Positions 58,946 through 64,000 of a stretch of 64,000 bases of DNA are shown here, one piece after another. A program made the translations under genes and the position numbers. The stretch lies in NCBI GenBank assembly GCA_037954665.1, contig JBBMOL010000012.1:8804001-8868000 (forward strand). Direction: 5' to 3'. The number at the start of each line of letters is the position of its first letter. The stretch's first letter is position 1. The notes under the pieces are model-generated. The model searched no databases, was not told the origin of the DNA, and was given only the letters and a program-made list of their open reading frames with translations. The stretch is from Laguncularia racemosa (lineage: Eukaryota > Streptophyta > Magnoliopsida > Myrtales > Combretaceae).

Positions 58946-60564
58946 TTCTTTTCCTTTCATTGTAAATGATTTAGATATTAATGAAAGATATAATAACTTC
59001 AGTTATTGCCTTAAGCTATGTTTTCATGCATACCCTATGATTGTTGTGCATACATATGAATGCGAGATAGGCTAAGTTACACAAACGCAATTAACGAGTC
59101 ATTAAAAGTCCTTACCTAATTGAGGTGATAGGATACTAATGGCCTTTACTTAATAACTAAGTAAGCGAGACGTCTAAGCCTTGTAAGGCATAACTGAACA
59201 GACATGTATTCCATGCTAGCAAAGTAGGATACCTTTACCAACCAGACTTAGGTCTAAACATCCAAGGTAATCCTAATAAGGGAAGAACTCCCTTGGTCAT
59301 GCTTAAGTTTTGATAAAAAAAATGACCTAATCTATGGAAAAAAGGAACATAAAAGTTTTAACCACACAATATAAAATAAAAGAGAATATGAAAATAACAT
59401 GGGAAAATGGATTTTCATTCATTTTGTTATGTCTTTACATTTGATAAGCTCAACATGCTAACTGAACGAGATATAAAACAACATACAAGTAGGGAAAAAC
59501 CACCCAAGACCCTTATGGTTTAGGAAGTGGTAGTTTGTTAGTTGTAGCCATTCGCAAAAGCTACTCCCTCTTATTTATGAGGAGCCAAGGATGGAGTTAA
59601 CTTTGGCTCCTATGGTGGCTATAGCTTGTTCGAAGGGTTGCCATTAGGAGGTGGGGGAGGCATCTTCCCCCCAACTTGCATAGGGGATGGAGGCACCTCA
59701 TCACTGACTTGTGGAGGTAGAGGATATATCACTTCTTCAGTATTAGGCGGGGTAAGTGCACCTCATTCCTAACCTAAGGCTTATCTTCAACCACCACCAT
59801 GGTGATTTCTCTCTCCTCTTTCTCTTTTAGAGGTGTCATGCCCTACTCTAAAGGCCCCTTATGACAACCCGCTATGATTGCTTAACCCCTCATTAAGCAA
59901 CCCTGAAGCGTTTTATCTTCAACATTGACCTATTCATCAGAGTAATCATGTTCCCAGCTCACAAGATAATTAATTACTTAAAACATTACTGGGCCTTAGA
60001 TGGGTCCCATTTCATCATAACAGGTACACCCAAGACCATATCAGGCCACTCAATTACATTTTCATCAATTACAAAATAAAAGATCTGTCCTAAAGATGTC
60101 TACATTCAATCTAGGCCTCACATCCTTTCCACAACCATGCCTACAATTAGTGCAACGAGTACTCACCTTGGTTCGTCGGTTGATCATGAAGTTTAGGTAG
60201 TCTCTACTTGCAAGGCAAAATCTATAGGAGAGTAAGCCAAAGCTTAGTGAGATAGGTTGCCATCTCTCAGTATTGCAACAAACATAAACAAAATTCAAGC
60301 AAGTTATCAAATAAGTGCTATGCATGAAAAAACACATGAATGCAGCATCTCACGTGGTCTTCCAGTAACCGACGTGAAGTCTAAGGTTTACGCTCCCCTT
60401 GACCTTGGGTTGAGGATTCTGAAGCCACCATCAGTGCTCAGGTCTTACTCACATCTTTATTTTTCTTATCACTTAATTAAGTTGTGTCTTAGCTTAAATA
60501 TTTTAGGCTCCAGGTGCCTCAATACACCAAGCATTATACCCTCAAGGGATAGGTTGGACTAGGA
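58946..60564. other. Unclassified; proline-rich minus-strand piece
   Basis: On the minus strand near 59,740-59,640 a frame contains EEVIYPLPPQVSDEVPPSP and MPPPPPNG. It may belong to a gag or to a Tat-associated ORF. GAACCAAGGTGAGTACTC-type sequence near 60,150-60,175 looks LTR-like. No firm call. Confidence 0.3.
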
Positions 60565-62190
60565 ACCGTCAAGGCGTGACAATCCCCTAATCACTTAGTT
60601 TGCACTTGGTGGAACAACGGTCGTCTGATCACTTTTGACGCCTCCCGTGATAGTGATGGCCTTCAATCTCATGTGATGTATGTCGAGTTATTAATTAAAC
60701 CTCATAATTAATTAAAGTTTTGAGGGTGATCATATAATCAAGTATAAGTGCAATCATCCATCATGTGAACAACCAATCATAACACATGAAATATTGATAA
60801 ACTAAAGAGTGATGATACAACTTCCATCATTGCACTCCTCTGTTCCCATTTCTCTTCTATACTTACGTTCATGACTATAACTCTATGTAATATCCTCGAA
60901 TATGCCTACCTCAATACCATAGGTGTATAGTTGTTGAACTTGATTCACATGCCTCCTTTAGCATATACATCTTAGAAGGATTTATGCATGTTGTAATTGA
61001 GATCATGTAATACCACTCTTCCTATCTCATATCTATATACCCATAACATACGTCACATGCATCCTCTTATCTTTCCACCTCACTTAAACACCACACACAT
61101 ACGTATATATATGCAAAGACTTGGATCATTGAAGCCTAGAATTTCTCTTCCATAATTTGTATTGTGCGTAAAGGCTTGACTACATATTTCACATCAATTA
61201 TTACTTCCCATACAACATACATGACATAGTGATATCTTTTCCTACCACTTATAAATCTGTACATATCTGCATTAAGGGATTAAACTCTACATTTACATGC
61301 CCCTATATGTTGTCTAATAGTCTTACTCATGGGTTTCACTCTTCTTCAAATTTCTTAATACATAAGCTTACAAGACAACTAACACACTATAATCCTAACT
61401 CTTACTTCCATTTCATCTTATGTATCACATCCTTAAGTCTAACTTCTGTTCCTCTTTTCATCATACCACATATTCACATGAACATATATATCATCTAGCA
61501 AGACGTATAGCATAAATTTTCCAACTCCTCCGTTCTTGACCCACTAGCTTATTTCACTTATGTTTAAATGTATCATTCCATACCTCCGCGGGATTGAAGA
61601 ACACCCAGCCATCCTTTAGTCCCAAGTGATTCATGCACACAACAATACAACAAGAACAAGACGCAAGGATGACCAGCAAAGGGAAGATAATGGAATGCTA
61701 CACACTCTCACATATACACGCAGCTCATGGAAGGATGATTTCTCAAATTTCAGCCAACAATCTCATCAGAATACATGCATATACATTCAATTCTACACGC
61801 CATTTGCAGTAGGGGAGATAACTACACCAATGACGAGCATCAACGAAGGACTATGGTGATTAAACCGTACTCCATTCCAGCCAATTACCTATAAATCTAC
61901 ACACATATATGATCACCTACAACAGCCATTTTTCTCCAAACACAACAAGAGCTGATAGGAAGCTAGCACACCAAGAACGCAGTGGCAACATCCACAATTC
62001 CAGCTACGACAAGTACGTATATACATATAAATAAACCATATACAGTAGCACATCACGCCCTGGACAGACCACACATATATACACACAAATATACATATAC
62101 ACACGAGTCAAGTTGACGAGTTTCCATATCTCGTACCGCACCTTGGAGAGGAAAAACATCACAACCTCTTTTACGTGAACTTCGCGCCCG

Positions 62191-62210
62191 CCCCCCCCCC
62201 CCCCCCCCCC
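62191..62210. repeat. Uninterrupted C20 homopolymer
   Basis: Twenty C residues follow CGCGCCCG on the plus strand. On the minus strand this is a G20 run with strong quadruplex potential. Frames across it are meaningless (poly-Gly or poly-Pro). Confidence 0.95.
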
Positions 62211-62430
62211 TACTGCACTGTTACGGCCAGCAGCACTTACACACAAGTATATACACACACATATATATATATAATCCTCTGTTACATGAATCCCTTCCCT
62301 CCTACCGCACTGTCATGAACCAGCAACACTTATACAAAGGTATATACGCAATATATATATCATCGTTCACAGCGAAGGAACCACTGCATGGACGAGGAGA
62401 AAGGTCATGTTCTGTCCGGTGCCTATCATA

Positions 62431-62476
<46 letters not shown>
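62431..62476. repeat. AT dinucleotide microsatellite, about 23 units
   Basis: An uninterrupted AT run within the CA/TA-rich part of the gypsy LTR-like segment. Shorter runs lie at 62,261-62,272 and 63,026-63,041. Confidence 0.9.
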
Positions 62477-62478
<2 letters not shown>

Positions 62479-63409
62479 TACACAACAACAAATTCACAAC
62501 GAGACCATAATACAGCACATAAACACATAATACAACACATTACGGATTACTACTTACCTCGGTCTCATTTTATCGGGGTTTGCTTGAAGTAATCTTCGAG
62601 AATTCCAAATCAAAATCCTCTTCACTTAACAAATTGGGAAAAAGTACATCAATACACTAGATTCATAGTCTAGATTACTTTATTTAGCATTTTCTAAACT
62701 ATTACAACTAATTTTAAGTAAAGTACTAATTTTTATACTTATTTATTTTTTATATATAACTTTTAGAAACGAACTCCGTTTCATAAAAATTAATTTAGTT
62801 GTCACCTCAAGGAACACGTGGGTGGTCTCAAATCATCGATCAAAGGTCGTATGTGCGAATTATGATTTTTTTTGTTCGGTTTTTCCTTTTGTTTTCTTTC
62901 CCGTTTTCCATCTTCGTCTACATGGTCCCTGCTCATTGTCCACTCTCTAATTCTCTCTTCTTTTCCTTTTTGTTTTCTTTTGTCTTCTGATGACGTGTTG
63001 TGGGTCCTTCACAGCTCCTTCGTTATATATATATATATATATGCTATATATTATTATTATTATTATTATTTAATACTTTATTAGATTAGGGTTTTAAGAA
63101 AATCCTAGTATACTTTTACTCGCGCAATGATCTCGATAAAATTTAAGATTTTAACATTTTATTACGAATTTTTACGCTTAAGCTAATTTAATTATTCCGA
63201 GTACGAATATCTACTCGAAAATCCTATTTAACAATCCTAAATTTATGATTTTGATCTATTCCATCGTTTACCTAAAGTTTCATTATGGTTTGCCTCTAAT
63301 AAGCTTATTTCTATTATTATAACTCTATTCAAAGAGTGTTTTAAGACTTTTAATAAAATCTTTTAATTATTCCGCTATTATACGAAATTAAAGTTCGCAG
63401 GTGTTACAG

Positions 63410-63559
63410 GAGGGGTGTCGGAAACTATTATCTTGTCCTTTAACCAGCTTAAGTCATAGTTAGGGTCACACTATTGGATCAATGACTTATCTCTCCTAAC
63501 CCCCCCTCTATTACTTGCACCTACAATTTTGGCCACACATTACTCTCTTGGATCTCCTT
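63410..63559. other. Short unclassified spacer
   Basis: It lies between the gypsy LTR-like start and the coiled-coil relic. It contains a C8 run near 63,504. No other feature was seen. Confidence 0.3.
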
Positions 63560-64000
63560 GTGGATCTCTAGATGAAGCCTTTCCTTAGCTATCCTCTCAA
63601 GCTCTTCAAGTTCTTGGATGTAAGATGTGTGATGGGCCGTGTCTTCCTTTAACCTCGAGATGCATTATCTTAGGGTCTTCTCACTAACTATGAACTTATC
63701 CACAACTGACTTCAAAACTATAAGATCCCCATTAACATTGGTCAATAGTGCATCAAAATGGGTGATCTTGATCTTGAGAGCCTCCTCCCACTATTTGTAT
63801 GAGGCAAGCTCTCTTACAAGCTTAGAAATATAGGTGTTGATAGAGAAAAGCTCCTTCTTCCCCCCCCCCTCTCCAACTCACTTAAGGCTTTCTTGGTTTG
63901 GTCCTCTACCATAGCCACTTTCTTTTTGTAGGCTTCCTAAACCACCTTCAACTTGCCTTTTACCCTCTTAACCCTCTATACATTAGTAGTGTTTTGGTTA
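63560..64000 (-). pseudogene. Coiled-coil coding relic, unidentified
   Basis: On the minus strand the frame gives EAYKKKVAMVEDQTKKALSE, then NTYISKLVRELASYK, KIKITHFDALLTNVNGDLIV, LKSVVDKFIVSEKTLR and EDTAHHTSYIQELEELERIA. It has three in-frame stops. A one-base error relative to the frame lies in a C10 tract (63,861-63,870). Heptad-like charged residues suggest a coiled coil, as found near the end of some plant retroelement accessory ORFs. Not recognised further. It continues past the window edge. Confidence 0.5.

Larger units (their letters stand above)
60565..63409 (-). mobile_element. Long gypsy LTR-like segment, copy 2
   Basis: On the minus strand it begins TGTAACACCTGCGAACTTTA at 63,409, a typical gypsy LTR start. 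It shares the first 300 bp (63,118-63,400) and the far end (60,587-60,680) with the segment at 28,206-32,573, in the same orientation. It is shorter than copy 1 and has its own simple-sequence expansions. TATA-rich DNA at 63,026-63,045 followed on the minus strand by a purine-rich leader is a plausible LTR promoter. Confidence 0.5.

Noticed and set aside
62004..62258. Minus-strand frame with a poly-Gly run
   Set aside because: Translation of the C20 homopolymer and CA/TA repeats.
1..64000. CRISPR arrays, bacterial operons, toxin or defence islands
   Set aside because: Nothing of the kind is present. Regular repeats seen are transposon subterminal repeats, minisatellites or microsatellites, and all recognisable proteins are plant transposable-element proteins.

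Overview
This window reads as repeat-dominated nuclear DNA of a flowering plant, most likely a dicot. The DNA is AT-rich. Its recognisable content is almost entirely the usual angiosperm transposable elements (Ty3/gypsy, Ty1/copia, hAT, CACTA and several MITEs), most with stop codons or large deletions. I found no convincing intact host gene, no tRNA or rRNA gene, and no CRISPR array. I also see no bacterial-style operon or defence system. The species cannot be named from what is here.

Layout. 1-2.6 kb: 3' part of a Ty3/gypsy pol (RT end, RNase H, integrase), then an array of 65-bp units with a perfect palindromic core, then a probable 3' LTR. 2.6-10.5 kb: AT-rich DNA with tandem duplications, a PIF/Harbinger-like MITE (6,665-7,345), a decayed retroelement ORF (8.0-9.5 kb) and a second TIR element with 9-bp target duplications (9,482-9,772). 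10.6-16.1 kb: a copia-type LTR split by a 4,360-bp hAT element (11,285-15,644) that carries a complete-order but broken transposase. 17.4-18.1 kb: a gypsy LTR relic. 18,253-22,363: a compact copia element with matched 236-bp LTRs, exact 5-bp target duplications, no gag body, and a pol frame with eight stops and no frameshift. 22.4-28 kb: mostly unrecognised DNA, a hAT-type MITE (25,351-25,944) and local duplications.

28.2-32.6 kb and 60.6-63.4 kb are two related long gypsy-LTR-like segments on the minus strand, rich in CA, TA, GA and (in the second) poly-C tracts. 32.6-34 kb is a relic of a second copia family (gag and LTR). 34-43 kb is poorly resolved LTR-like and unrecognised DNA. From 42.9 to 57.7 kb there is a three-level nest. 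A gypsy RNase H relic is interrupted by a minus-strand copia element (LTR, pol-less internal region, gag, PBS, LTR). That element's left LTR is in turn split by a 10,003-bp CACTA element (43,758-53,760) with a TNP2-type transposase gene that keeps introns. 57.8-58.9 kb is a Tat-type gypsy relic with two RNase H domains and a missing integrase core. The right edge holds a minus-strand coiled-coil coding relic.

The elements do not work together as a pathway; the window records repeated insertion and decay. Its most useful property is that element ends can be checked inside the window: two insertions (MITE and CACTA) have a paralogous empty site within the same 64 kb, and four elements have readable target duplications.
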